Source: Micavibrio aeruginosavorus | GTDB lineage: Bacteria; Pseudomonadota; Alphaproteobacteria; UBA9219 | Direction of reading: 5' to 3' | Assembly (NCBI GenBank): GCA_020720905.1 | Contig: DYNT01000005.1 | Span: 1 to 24,067, forward strand | Length of the DNA: 24,067 bases | Part shown: piece after piece, positions 7,536 through 15,668 of the stretch | Layout of the letters: every line of letters begins with the position of its first letter | How positions within the stretch are numbered: position 1 is the stretch's first letter | The notes under the pieces: generated by a model | The model's input: the letters and a program-made list of their open reading frames with translations, nothing else | What the model was told of the DNA's origin: nothing | Database searches by the model: none | Position numbers and translations under genes: made by a program

Positions 7536-8960
7536 ATGTCTGTTGTCGTTCGCTTTGCCCCTTCGCCTACCGGATTCCTTCATATCGGGGGGGCTCGCAC
7601 CGCGCTTTTTAATTGGCTTTATGCTCGTCATACGGGCGGCAATTTCTTGATGCGAGTGGAGGATACCGATCGCCAGCGCTCAACCCCTGAATCGGTTCAA
7701 ACGATTTTGGACGGCATGACGTGGTTGGGCATGGATTGGGACAACAATGATCCGGCGCTCAATCATGGGAGGCCCTATTATTCTCAGTTTGATATGGCCG
7801 TTCGTCATCAGGAAGTCGCACAGCAAATGCTGGCGAATGGGACGGCTTATTACTGTTATGCCTCACCGCAAGATCTGGACGCTATGCGTGCCGAGCAAAA
7901 GGAAAAGGGCCTGCCGCAAAAATATGATGGCCGGTGGCGCGACCGTCCTACCAGCGAGGCTTCCGAAGGTGTGAAGCCTGTTGTTCGCCTTAAAGCGCCA
8001 CAAACGGGGGAGACTGTCGTTGAGGACAAGGTGTTGGGGCGCGTTACTGTTCAAAACGCGCAGCTTGATGACATGATCCTTCTTCGCGCCGATGGCTCCC
8101 CGACTTATATGCTTGCCGTTGTTGTGGATGATCACGATATGGGCATCACGCACGTTATTCGCGGCGATGATCACTTCACAAACACGTTTCGCCAAGTCCA
8201 GATTTATAAGGCAATGGGATGGGACGTTCCGACCTTTGCCCATTTGCCCATGATTCTGGGGCCGGATGGGGCCAAGCTTTCCAAGCGGCATGGCGCGCCC
8301 GCCGTGTCGGACTATCGCGATCGCGGCTATTTGCCAGAAGCGATTCGTAATTACCTGCTGCGCCTTTGCTGGGGGCATGGTGATGACGAAATTATCTCAA
8401 CCAAGCAGGCGATTGAATGGTTTGACTTCGATGGCGTGGGACGATCCCCTGCGCGGTTTGATTTTGCCAAGCTTAATCACCTCAATGCGCACTATATCGG
8501 CCAGATGGAGAATAATGCGCTTGCGGCAATGACCTTGCCTTTTTTGAAAAAGAAGCTGGGGCGCAGCGTAGGCGAGGTCGAGCAAGCTTTGTTAGAAAAA
8601 GCTCTACCCGACATTAAACCTCGCGTGCAGCTTTTGACCGAGATTGCCGAGGCCGCGCAGTTTTATTTCTATATTTTAGAGCCTGACGAAAAAGCGCAGA
8701 AAATCTTAACGCCAGAAGCCAAGGCTCTTTTGGCGGAACTTATGGGGTGGATTGAGGCGGCGGAGCCTTTTACCCATGATGTGTTAGAAGGTATTTTTCG
8801 TGCCTATGCCGAGGAAAATGGGTTGAAATTGGGCTCTGTGGCGCAACCCTTGCGGGCGGCCTTAACGGGGCGTGGCGTATCGCCTCCCATCTTTACGGCG
8901 GCGGCTCTGTTGGGTAAGGAAGAGGTTTTAAAGCGGCTTGGTTGTGTGATAGGGAGATGA
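7536..8960 (+). CDS. gltX: Glutamate--tRNA ligase (class I)
   Basis: GltX attaches glutamate to tRNA-Glu (and in some alphaproteobacteria tRNA-Gln) in the cytoplasm. I take the ATG at 7536, which gives the family-typical N-terminus MSVVVRFAPSPTG; an in-frame TTG two codons earlier is also possible. The length is 474 residues, normal for the family. The ATP-binding HIGH motif reads HIGG (16-19), followed by ARTALFNWLYAR; the second signature is KLSKR (247-251). The Glu-specific region includes RVEDTD (40-45). The C-terminal anticodon-binding helical domain is complete. No clear ribosome site precedes the start, so translation may be leaderless or weakly initiated. It is divergent from comEC and followed by the promoter for the secretion locus. 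Confidence 0.96.
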   Translation: MSVVVRFAPSPTGFLHIGGARTALFNWLYARHTGGNFLMRVEDTDRQRSTPESVQTILDGMTWLGMDWDNNDPALNHGRPYYSQFDMAVRHQEVAQQMLANGTAYYCYASPQDLDAMRAEQKEKGLPQKYDGRWRDRPTSEASEGVKPVVRLKAPQTGETVVEDKVLGRVTVQNAQLDDMILLRADGSPTYMLAVVVDDHDMGITHVIRGDDHFTNTFRQVQIYKAMGWDVPTFAHLPMILGPDGAKLSKRHGAPAVSDYRDRGYLPEAIRNYLLRLCWGHGDDEIISTKQAIEWFDFDGVGRSPARFDFAKLNHLNAHYIGQMENNALAAMTLPFLKKKLGRSVGEVEQALLEKALPDIKPRVQLLTEIAEAAQFYFYILEPDEKAQKILTPEAKALLAELMGWIEAAEPFTHDVLEGIFRAYAEENGLKLGSVAQPLRAALTGRGVSPPIFTAAALLGKEEVLKRLGCVIGR

Positions 8961-8978
8961 CGCGCTCTTAATAAAAAT

Positions 8979-9007
8979 TTGAGGAATGAGCCGTTATTTT
9001 TTATAAT
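8979..9007 (+). promoter_or_regulatory. Promoter of the GcrA-like gene and probably of the dot/icm-type operon
   Basis: TTGAGG (8979-8984), 17 bases, TATAAT (9002-9007): a consensus -10 and a four-of-six -35 at ideal spacing, in the AT-rich gap after gltX. The first start codon downstream is at 9083. Confidence 0.7.
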
Positions 9008-9082
9008 ATACTTTCACAAGATGTGTTATTGGTTTCTTTTGGATTTTATCCTTGTTGAGAACAGGTAAGCAGGAATGTTGAC

Positions 9083-9583
9083 ATGACCCTTGATCCACCA
9101 TCACAAAGGCTTGCAGAAACAAAGCCTCAAGACGATGACCTTGATGCGCGGGCTGTGACACCTTCTGCTACTCCTTCTTGGCTTGATCAAGAGGCTTTGC
9201 TCCGTCAGTTATGGGAGGACAATAAGTCTCCAGAAGCCATTGCAGAAAAACTCAATCGTTCTGTCGCTGCGATCATGACGCGGGCGGCACGATTGGGCTT
9301 GCCTAGACGTTCTGCGCCAGGACGTAAGCGTGGATATAAAAAAACGGATGCGCCACGCCGAATAACAATAAAAGTTCAACGCGTTAAGATATCTGCCTCC
9401 GCAGAATCGGCAGGGGGGGACACTTATGCACCACCCCAAGTTTCGATGCGTGTTTGTTTGATGTGCTTAAACAAGTTTCAATCATTGGGGCGGTTTAATC
9501 GCATTTGTCCAAGCTGTAAGGGGTCTGCGGACTATGCTACGGGAAGTAGCACGCCAGACTTTACATTCCGTGTGACAAACTAA
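9083..9583 (+). CDS. GcrA-like SANT/helix-turn-helix and zinc-ribbon protein, putative regulator
   Basis: A 166-residue protein. Residues about 33-78 (WLDQEALLRQLWEDNKSPEAIAEKL, read as W33 to L57, then IMTRAARLGLPRR) resemble the N-terminal DNA-binding domain of the cell-cycle regulator GcrA. Residues 125-145 form a zinc ribbon CxxC-N13-CxxC (C125, C128, C142, C145, with RFNRICPSCK), a module often found in alphaproteobacterial regulators. The middle is basic (GRKRGYKK). The ATG follows AGGA at suitable spacing. It lies 68 bp before the first dotI gene and behind the locus promoter, so it is positioned to be cotranscribed with, and perhaps to regulate, the secretion genes. Domain resemblance is seen; DNA binding and the link to secretion are inferred. 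It could also be an unrelated housekeeping regulator. Confidence 0.6.
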   Translation: MTLDPPSQRLAETKPQDDDLDARAVTPSATPSWLDQEALLRQLWEDNKSPEAIAEKLNRSVAAIMTRAARLGLPRRSAPGRKRGYKKTDAPRRITIKVQRVKISASAESAGGDTYAPPQVSMRVCLMCLNKFQSLGRFNRICPSCKGSADYATGSSTPDFTFRVTN

Positions 9584-9651
9584 GGTCATCTATTTCTAAG
9601 AGATCGCTCATGGCGAGGCTCTTTGTTTTGGAAGAGGGTTAAGGGGGCTCA

Positions 9652-10284
9652 ATGTCGTTATCGGATGCTGTTTCAACGGTTCTATCGCGCAATATGTTTT
9701 ATCGCGATGGCTATCGGTTGCTTGTTCGCGTCAGCCTTGTCCAAAGCCTGTCTATTGTTTTGTTGATTGCGGCGATTATCGCCATGCTCCTTTCCATGGA
9801 AACACGGCGTATTTATTTTGCGACAACAGCCGATGGCCGCATTATCAACATCGTTCCGCTGAATGAGCCTTATCGTTCGCGTGGCGATGTCGTTGCGTGG
9901 GCGGCTGGGCATGCTCAAGAGGTTATGCGTTTTGGTTATAATGATTTTCGTCAAAGGCTGCAGGCATCTTCCGTCAATTTTACAGCGACGGGGTGGGAAA
10001 GTTTTACAAAGGCCATGCACGAGGCTCGGATTCTTGAGGCTGTTGAAGCGCGTAAGATGACGGTTTCCATGCAAATTGAGGCCGCGCCAGAAGTTAAAAA
10101 GGCGTTAGAGAATAATGGGGTTTACACGTGGTATCTCCAGTTTCCTGTTGTCATCACGTTTGATGGTCAAGAAGCGTTAGCCCCGATCCAAGCCACGCTG
10201 GTTCTTCAGGTTGTCCGCGTTTCTACGCTGCAAAATCCTGAAGGTATTAGTATCGAGCAATGGATTGCTGTTCCAAGGAGTTAA
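9652..10284 (+). CDS. dotI: IcmL/DotI-family type IVB secretion inner-membrane protein, copy 1
   Basis: DotI (TraM of IncI plasmids) is an inner-membrane component of the type IVB core with a VirB8-like periplasmic domain. The 210-residue length matches Legionella DotI. A short cytoplasmic N-terminus (RNMFYRDGYR, 13-22) is followed by one membrane helix (about 27-49) and a periplasmic domain with the family landmarks YFATTADGRIINIVPLNEP, RQRLQASSVNFTATGWESF (108-127 region), YTWYLQFPVVIT and RVSTLQNPEGISIEQW. AGGGGG precedes the ATG. It sits in the slot of the short paralogue icmM/dotJ, directly before a second IcmL-like gene, but its sequence is the closer match to canonical DotI. The family is well supported; which of the two copies is the functional DotI is inferred. 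Confidence 0.85.
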   Translation: MSLSDAVSTVLSRNMFYRDGYRLLVRVSLVQSLSIVLLIAAIIAMLLSMETRRIYFATTADGRIINIVPLNEPYRSRGDVVAWAAGHAQEVMRFGYNDFRQRLQASSVNFTATGWESFTKAMHEARILEAVEARKMTVSMQIEAAPEVKKALENNGVYTWYLQFPVVITFDGQEALAPIQATLVLQVVRVSTLQNPEGISIEQWIAVPRS

Positions 10285-10286
10285 TC

Positions 10287-11057
10287 GTGGGCGATTCGGC
10301 ACCTCCTCCTTTGTCAGACAAGGGGGCTGCGAAGGCAGCCTTCAAGACAGAGGCTGCCTTTCATGTTGTCCAGAAAGGGTCATGGCTATCGGGGCTCCTT
10401 CGTTTCTTTCGGGACGATCCCTTTGTTGAATCCGCTCCGATTGACGTAAAGGCAGCGCGCTTGCGATTTAAAAAGGCGGCGGCGCGTGTACAAAGGCGCA
10501 TGTATATTGTTTTGGCCCTTGTTATTCTTAATATTCTTTTGGCACCTCTTTTTCGCCCGACGTATCACTATGTGGCTCTTTCTGATGACAAGAAAACAAA
10601 GCCCTTGATGGCGTTGTTAGAACCAAACCAGACGGATCAATCTGTGCTATCATGGGCAGCGACGAGTATTACGGAAATTATGACATTTGGCTTTGGTGAT
10701 TTTGACCAACGCATTACGGCGCAGCGTTCGCGCTTTACGGCTGTGGGGTGGAGAAGCTTTCTTGATTCCTTGATAGAGCAAAATCTTCGTGAAAACATCA
10801 AAGGGCGGCAGCTTGTCTTAACGACGGTTCCAACAGATTCCCCCGTTATTGTCTCTAAGGGAGAGGTCGAGGACGACGAATATAACGGCAAAGAGAAGAC
10901 CTATCGATGGATCGTTGAAATGCCCGTTATTATGACCTATACGACAAATAATAATGTTTCATCGGCCAGCAAAGGTATCGTTCGTTTAACGATTGTCAGG
11001 GTGTCTGGGAAACAAAACCCTACGGGCATTGGCATAAAAACGTGGCGATTTATGTGA
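10287..11057 (+). CDS. IcmL/DotI-family protein, divergent copy 2
   Basis: A second, diverged IcmL/DotI homologue of 256 residues. The GTG at 10287 is chosen because AAGGAG (10275-10280) lies six bases upstream and the gene then begins two bases after the previous stop; an ATG at 10260 would overlap copy 1 and has no ribosome site. It has a long cytoplasmic N-terminus (about 70 residues, including HVVQKGSWLSGLLRFFRDDP), one membrane helix (about 72-89), and a periplasmic domain aligned with copy 1: DFDQRITAQRSRFTAVGWRSF, YRWIVEMPVIMTY, TIVRVSGKQNPTGIGIKTW. It may play the DotJ-like partner role, although DotJ in Legionella lacks the periplasmic domain. Tight coupling to copy 1 suggests a fixed ratio of the two proteins. 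Confidence 0.8.
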   Translation: MGDSAPPPLSDKGAAKAAFKTEAAFHVVQKGSWLSGLLRFFRDDPFVESAPIDVKAARLRFKKAAARVQRRMYIVLALVILNILLAPLFRPTYHYVALSDDKKTKPLMALLEPNQTDQSVLSWAATSITEIMTFGFGDFDQRITAQRSRFTAVGWRSFLDSLIEQNLRENIKGRQLVLTTVPTDSPVIVSKGEVEDDEYNGKEKTYRWIVEMPVIMTYTTNNNVSSASKGIVRLTIVRVSGKQNPTGIGIKTWRFM

Positions 11058-11188
11058 TAAGAGGTGGGGCAACAGCTTGGCGGCCTTGCTTTTCTGTGTT
11101 GTGATCGTTAAGGCTTTAGTAAAAGAACAAGAAAGCATAAACCTTATGTTAACATTGATTTGGTGAAAATGGAGTGAGGAGAGTTTGA

Positions 11189-11227
11189 ATGCTTTACACT
11201 GATTCGGGGATGTCCTTTGTTTCGTAA
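11189..11227 (+). other. Mini-ORF with strong ribosome site overlapping the start of dotH
   Basis: AGGAG (11177-11181) lies seven bases before ATG 11189, opening a 12-codon frame (MLYTDSGMSFVS) that stops at 11225-11227, past the TTG proposed as the dotH start (11217) and in another frame. It may couple translation into dotH, be a leader, or mark a frameshift near the true dotH start. The geometry is seen; the function is unknown. Confidence 0.4.
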
Positions 11228-12362
11228 AACCGAACGTCTTTTGCCGGCTTCAACCACGCCAAGCGTGCTTGTTGGGCTTGTTGTTGTTCTTGTTTTAAGC
11301 GCCTCTCTTGTCGAGGCTCAAGACAAGGTGCCCCCTTCTTTGACAACGTCCGTGCGTGCGGCCTTGGCTTCTGCCCAAAAGGGTGGGGTGGATTCCTCAA
11401 GTGACGCTGCGGCCAAAGGTACAGAAAAAACGGCGTCTCCAGCAGGGGGGATCGATTTACCTGGAACCTTGCCGTTAAGTGATTCTGTGGCAGATCAGCT
11501 CAATCTTGAGCAACAAGCCGAAGAGGCTGCAGCGCGCGCCGCACAAGAGCAAGCTCAACGGGACGAAGACCATAACCGCAAGTCCTTTAAACGCGCTTCA
11601 CAGGGGCTTTTGCCTTTATCGTCGGATCAGGTTCGTGATTTCATGCGGAAATTGGAATCAACGCAAGAGTCCGCCCTTTCGCCGCACACGGGGGCGCCCA
11701 AAGGAGAGGTCAAGGTCGTTGGAATTTCATTGGATCCTGGTGGCGAGCCTCCGCAAATCAACTTAGCTGCGGGCTATGTTACGACGATAGACATTATTGA
11801 CATAACGGGGGAGCCTTGGCCCATTTTAGATGTTGGCGTTGGGGGCAATTTTGAGGTCACCCCCACACAGGCGGGATCTCACGTTGTTCGTGTTGTTCCT
11901 TTGACGCGCTTTGGGACGGGTAATTTATCGATCTTGCTTAAGGGGCTTTCAACGCCGATTATTTTCCGTCTATCTTCTGGCGGAGGAACCTTTCACTTGC
12001 GTTTTGATGCGCGTGTGCCAAGTCTGGGGCCTAATGCCAAAACGCCGCTGATAGAAAAACGTCGAACAGGGCCTTCTGCTGGTGATGAAATACTCTCCAT
12101 GATTCTTGAAAATGCACCACCTCAGGCGGCTAAAAGGCTTAAGGTCGGTGGCGTTGATGCAAGAACGATGGCATGGCAAATGGGGGAGCGTGTTTATGTT
12201 CGCACCCCTCTGGCGCTTTTATCACCGGCGTGGAACGCCAGCGCTTCATCGGCAGATGGAATGACGGCTTATGAAATCGGGAACGCCCCTGTTCTCTTAA
12301 TGTCAGATAATGGCGCGATGATACGTGCGCGCCTCATGCGGGAAGACGGCCATGACAAATAA
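11217..12362 (+). CDS. dotH: IcmK/DotH-family type IVB secretion core protein
   Basis: DotH (IcmK, TraN) is part of the outer-membrane/periplasmic ring of the type IVB core complex. The protein is 381 residues, near the Legionella length. A signal peptide (residues 1-34, hydrophobic VLVGLVVVLVLSASLVEA) is followed by an Ala/Gln-rich linker (about 95-115), the motif LPLSSDQVRDFMRKLESTQ (132-150), and the conserved C-terminal region: DPGGEPPQINLAAGYVTTID, GEPWPI, GNLSILLKGLSTPIIF, GPNAKTP, VYVRTPLALLSPAW and SADGMTAYEI. These match my memory of Legionella DotH closely. The start is a TTG with GGGGA upstream and is uncertain because of an overlapping mini-ORF with a better ribosome site. The end overlaps dotG by 11 bases. 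Confidence 0.88.
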   Translation: MFRKTERLLPASTTPSVLVGLVVVLVLSASLVEAQDKVPPSLTTSVRAALASAQKGGVDSSSDAAAKGTEKTASPAGGIDLPGTLPLSDSVADQLNLEQQAEEAAARAAQEQAQRDEDHNRKSFKRASQGLLPLSSDQVRDFMRKLESTQESALSPHTGAPKGEVKVVGISLDPGGEPPQINLAAGYVTTIDIIDITGEPWPILDVGVGGNFEVTPTQAGSHVVRVVPLTRFGTGNLSILLKGLSTPIIFRLSSGGGTFHLRFDARVPSLGPNAKTPLIEKRRTGPSAGDEILSMILENAPPQAAKRLKVGGVDARTMAWQMGERVYVRTPLALLSPAWNASASSADGMTAYEIGNAPVLLMSDNGAMIRARLMREDGHDK

Positions 12363-13824
12363 CACGGACGAGTTTGATCAAGATCAATTTGACATGGCGG
12401 ATTCACAAGAATCTTTCGGAAATCTTGCGGGCGAGAAAAAAGGTTTTTTTGAAACGCTTAAGAACAAGCCCATTGTTAAATTGCTTGTTATTATGGGGTT
12501 TGTTGGCGTTGTGTTAGCCGGAGCTTTGGGTTCTTTTTCTGGTGCGCCAGAGCCCCCCGTTTCTCAATTAGCAAAACCGCCGTTGCTGAGTGAGCCCCCA
12601 GGTGGAGCAGCGACGCCGTTCTTTAATGAACAAAATGAAAAAGCTAACGCGCAGCGTGTTGGTCAGGCGTTGACAGAAGGTGGAAGCGCTATGCCAACAC
12701 CAAGCGGGAATGATGTCGCGGATTTGATTAATAAAAAGACGGATCCTTTAGTCGAGTTTAAGGCTGAGACAGAGCGGCTCAAACAGGAAATGGGCGCGCA
12801 GCAAAAACAAAACAACCAACAACTTCAGCTTATGCAACAACAGATGCAAGTCAATCAACGTGGGGGTGGGGCTGAGGATGATTCTTTGGCAAAGGCCATG
12901 CAAAAACAAATGCAAGAACTCATGTCGGGATGGGCTCCTACTCACGCAAAGGTTGTTAAGGGCGTAGAGGACGCTTCTGAAAAAGAAGATCATTTTAAGA
13001 AGGAGCAGGCCTTGCAGAAGGATGCTATGGCAGCTGCGGGAGCGGTGGCCACGCCTGCGATCAAACCGGCCATTGTTCCTGCGGGAACAGTTAATTATGC
13101 ACAGCTTTTGACTGAGGCCAATTCGGATATTCCTGGCCCTGTTTTGGCGCAGATTCTGTCCGGCCCTCTTTCTGGTGGACGTGCTATTGGCCGCTTTAGC
13201 GTCATGAACGATTATTTGGTGCTGACCTTTAATACGGTGACCCACAAAGGAAAAGAGTATTCGATCAATGCGTTGGCTTTGGATCCAGACACGACGTTAG
13301 GCGGGATGGCAACAGAGGTTGATCATCGTTATTTTACGCGTGTTCTCCTTCCTGCTGCCGGTGCATTTGCATCAGCTTTTGGCAAGGCGTTGGGTGAGAC
13401 GAAAACGGAAACAACAGTGAGCGATGGCACTGTTATTTCAGATCAAGCTAAAAAAGGAACCAAAGAGGCTTTGTATGAAGGCCTTGGTGAAGTTGGTGAT
13501 ACTGTGTCAGAATTCTTTAAGAACGAAGCCAATAACACCAAAACGCTTGTTCGCGTTGCTGTTGGCACGCCGATGGGGATCTTCTTTTTAGATTCTGTTA
13601 CAGAGTCGGGGAGGGTTCAACAGAGCGATAGTTTCTCTACCCGTAACGCGGATGAGCTTAATGGGGAGCAGCTTTTGCGAGGCTATCAACAAATGGGATT
13701 GAGAGGGAGTGTAGGCGGCTCTAGTGGGCCATCTTACAGTCAAGGGCAGAAAGACCCAACGACAAACGGTAAGCTGACGCCTGCCCAAATTCAAATGCTC
13801 AACTCTTTTTCAAGCGGGTATTAG
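12352..13824 (+). CDS. dotG: IcmE/DotG-family (VirB10/TraO-like) type IVB channel protein
   Basis: DotG (IcmE, TraO) spans from inner to outer membrane and forms the secretion channel; its C-terminus is VirB10-like. I start at the ATG at 12352, overlapping dotH by 11 bases, since the product then begins with a polar cytoplasmic segment. The length is 490 residues: cytoplasmic N-terminus 1-40, membrane helix about 41-62, Gln-rich predicted coiled coil about 135-195, and the conserved C-terminal domain about 240-416 (VPAGTVNYAQLLTEANSDIP, GPVLAQILSGPLSGGRAIG, INALALDPDTT, GAFASAFGKAL, GTPMGIFFLDSV). The long repeat region that makes Legionella DotG over 1000 residues is missing, so it is closer in size to IncI TraO. 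A Gly/Ser-rich tail follows the domain. Confidence 0.87.
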   Translation: MTNNTDEFDQDQFDMADSQESFGNLAGEKKGFFETLKNKPIVKLLVIMGFVGVVLAGALGSFSGAPEPPVSQLAKPPLLSEPPGGAATPFFNEQNEKANAQRVGQALTEGGSAMPTPSGNDVADLINKKTDPLVEFKAETERLKQEMGAQQKQNNQQLQLMQQQMQVNQRGGGAEDDSLAKAMQKQMQELMSGWAPTHAKVVKGVEDASEKEDHFKKEQALQKDAMAAAGAVATPAIKPAIVPAGTVNYAQLLTEANSDIPGPVLAQILSGPLSGGRAIGRFSVMNDYLVLTFNTVTHKGKEYSINALALDPDTTLGGMATEVDHRYFTRVLLPAAGAFASAFGKALGETKTETTVSDGTVISDQAKKGTKEALYEGLGEVGDTVSEFFKNEANNTKTLVRVAVGTPMGIFFLDSVTESGRVQQSDSFSTRNADELNGEQLLRGYQQMGLRGSVGGSSGPSYSQGQKDPTTNGKLTPAQIQMLNSFSSGY

Positions 13825-14167
13825 GGTTGGAACAGGAAGCCTTGTTTGTAAGGGGGCATGAGCTGCTTTTTTACCTTTTCGGTTGCTGCGAAAAACACAA
13901 AATAGCTTCAATCTGATTATAGGATGAGCTATAGTCTGTCTGCGTGAAAACCTGAAAAGTTTTTCTCCATCATGCCGCATTGGCTTCAAGAAAAACCAAT
14001 AGAGGCGGCCAAAAAGTTTTCTGGATTTCAAGGTGACGTAGTCTATCTTGGAATCCTGTTTTAGGGGGAAACGCGCCTGCTTGTTTATGGGATCGGGGTC
14101 ATTTTTGTCTTAAGGGGTTTGGATGGCGCTGCCGTCTTGTTTTGATAGTCTATGAAAGGGATCGGTT
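13825..14167 (+). other. 343-bp non-coding gap between dotG and dotF
   Basis: No convincing gene. A 30-codon frame (13972-14064) lacks a ribosome site. A weak promoter-like pair TTCAAT-N17-TATAGT is present around 13908-13936. The gap is unusually long for this otherwise compact locus and may hold a promoter or a processed leader for dotF. Confidence 0.3.
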
Positions 14168-15475
14168 ATGACGGACAAACCAACAGAAACAGGAGATGAT
14201 TTGTCTCTTCAAGATGATTTTTCATCAAGCGACTCTTCAACAGAAGCGTGGCAGGATGCCCTGCCTCCTGAAGATGATTTTCATGATCAAGACGGTGTCT
14301 CTGAAGAAGTCCTTGATGAAATGGTTGAAGAAGCAACCAAGCAAAACGAAGAGGTTGCGCCTAAGCGCAATTGGGGCGGTTTAATCAGCGTTTTGGGGGT
14401 GGGAATCCTTCTTCTTGGTGGATTGGCTTATTTTCAATTTGGTGATTTGATCAAAGGCGAAGAGACCACACGTTTGCCCGTTTCAAATGTTTTGAGCATT
14501 AAAGAAATTAAAAATGCGCCCCATCCTAAAGAAGCCGAGTCTTTGGATAAAAAAGGGCTTGAGGCTGTTGGCAAGGTTGATATGTCCGCCATTTATCATC
14601 AAGCTCAACGGACTGTGGCAAGCGGCGGCAGGATGGCGCTTCCCCTTAAAGAGGGCGAGCCGCTTCCAACGGAACGGCCAGAAGCGGTTGAGAAAAACAC
14701 TGATATTTTATCATCAAGTGATTCTATGGCCATTCCTCCCTTGCCTCCTGTGACGGGGGCGTCTCCTGTGATGAAGGAGAGCCAAGATATGAAGGTGGAA
14801 CCGACGCTTTCCAAAAAAGAAGAAACAAAAGAGAGTGAAGTAAAATCGACGCCTTTGGCAATGACGGTTAAGTCAAAGGAAGGGGACATGGGTTCTTCTG
14901 CGCGCATCAATGAAATGATGACTCAAATCGAATCTTTCAAGAAAGAGTTGAATCATTCTTTGGAGCAGAATGCGCAGCTTGTATCTCAGTTGGAAACATT
15001 AAGAAAACCTATGCCATCGTCACAAGAGGTGGCTTTGCGAGAGCAGGTTTCTCAACTTGAGCAAAAATTGGCCGCGAAGGATAAAAAACAGGAAAACACT
15101 CCGCTCGTTTTAGAAGAAAAAAGAAGTGTTTCTGTTGAGCAGACAGCCGATGCGTTCGAGAAGGGGGGCTTACCGCCAGAAACTTTGTCCGCGACCAATG
15201 AAGGCAAGAAAACGGAAAAGGCTGCTCCTCAAAAAGCGCGGGCTAAGACGCCGGTAAAAAAAGGCGTGAAGAAAAAAAGGGTCACCCCAGTCTCTCCTTC
15301 TTGGGTTTTGCGTGCGGCAACCCCTGATGCGGCTTGGATAGCCTCTGGTTTGGAAAGCCAAGAGCTGCGTCGCGTTGCTGTGGGGGAAACATTGCAGGGA
15401 CTTGGAAAAGTAAAAGAAATCCGTCAAAAGGGCGAAAAATGGGAGGTTATTGGGGAAAAGGGGACGCTTCGCTGA
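14168..15475 (+). CDS. dotF: IcmG/DotF-like bitopic type IVB secretion protein
   Basis: A 435-residue bitopic membrane protein at the icmG/dotF position. An acidic cytoplasmic N-terminus (1-66, rich in Asp/Glu/Ser) precedes one membrane helix (about 70-90, LISVLGVGILLLGGLAYFQF). The periplasmic part holds a long Lys/Glu-rich linker, a coiled coil (about 245-312, with MMTQIESFKKELNHSLEQN and REQVSQLEQKLAAKDKK), a basic low-complexity stretch (RAKTPVKKGVKKKRVTP), and a compact C-terminal domain (about 376-435: SWVLRAATPDAAWIASG, VGETLQGLGKVKEI) with the look of the DotF/PilP-like terminal domain. AGGGA precedes the ATG. Topology and gene order fit IcmG/DotF, a core-associated protein that contacts DotG, but sequence conservation is confined to the C-terminus and the protein is longer than Legionella DotF (269 residues). 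A strong terminator follows. Confidence 0.65.
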   Translation: MTDKPTETGDDLSLQDDFSSSDSSTEAWQDALPPEDDFHDQDGVSEEVLDEMVEEATKQNEEVAPKRNWGGLISVLGVGILLLGGLAYFQFGDLIKGEETTRLPVSNVLSIKEIKNAPHPKEAESLDKKGLEAVGKVDMSAIYHQAQRTVASGGRMALPLKEGEPLPTERPEAVEKNTDILSSSDSMAIPPLPPVTGASPVMKESQDMKVEPTLSKKEETKESEVKSTPLAMTVKSKEGDMGSSARINEMMTQIESFKKELNHSLEQNAQLVSQLETLRKPMPSSQEVALREQVSQLEQKLAAKDKKQENTPLVLEEKRSVSVEQTADAFEKGGLPPETLSATNEGKKTEKAAPQKARAKTPVKKGVKKKRVTPVSPSWVLRAATPDAAWIASGLESQELRRVAVGETLQGLGKVKEIRQKGEKWEVIGEKGTLR

Positions 15476-15494
15476 TAGTGTTCCTTCGCTCTAT

Positions 15495-15527
15495 AAAAAA
15501 AGGGGGGGGGTAAGCCCCCCTTTTTTT
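15495..15527 (+). terminator. Intrinsic terminator after dotF
   Basis: Seven A and nine G face six C and seven T (AAAAAAAGGGGGG ... CCCCCCTTTTTTT) around a short loop, 20 bases after the dotF stop. The T-run gives a strong rho-independent terminator; the symmetric A-run means it could also act on the other strand. It probably separates dotI-dotF from dotE-dotN transcription. Confidence 0.85.
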
Positions 15528-15613
15528 GTCTCGAAATTAAACAGGTTTTTAATTGTTTAGGGCACAATAAGTATGAGAGAATGCGCTGTGAGGCGGTGTT
15601 TTTTGAAAAGGTG

Positions 15614-15642
15614 AAGTGGAGATGTGGTATCTCCCCTTTTAT
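15614..15642 (+). terminator. Attenuator-like hairpin in the dotE leader
   Basis: AAGTGGAGAT (15614-15623) pairs with ATCTCCCCTT (15629-15638) with one mismatch around a five-base loop, followed by TTATT. It lies about 30 bases upstream of the dotE start and could be a weak terminator, an attenuator or an mRNA stabiliser. No promoter between it and the strong terminator could be defined with confidence. Confidence 0.35.
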
Positions 15643-15668
15643 TGCGGAGCAAGAGCAGGGGTTTGAAC

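Noticed and set aside
13972..14064. 30-codon small ORF between dotG and dotF
   Set aside because: No ribosome site and no recognisable motif; the length is expected by chance.
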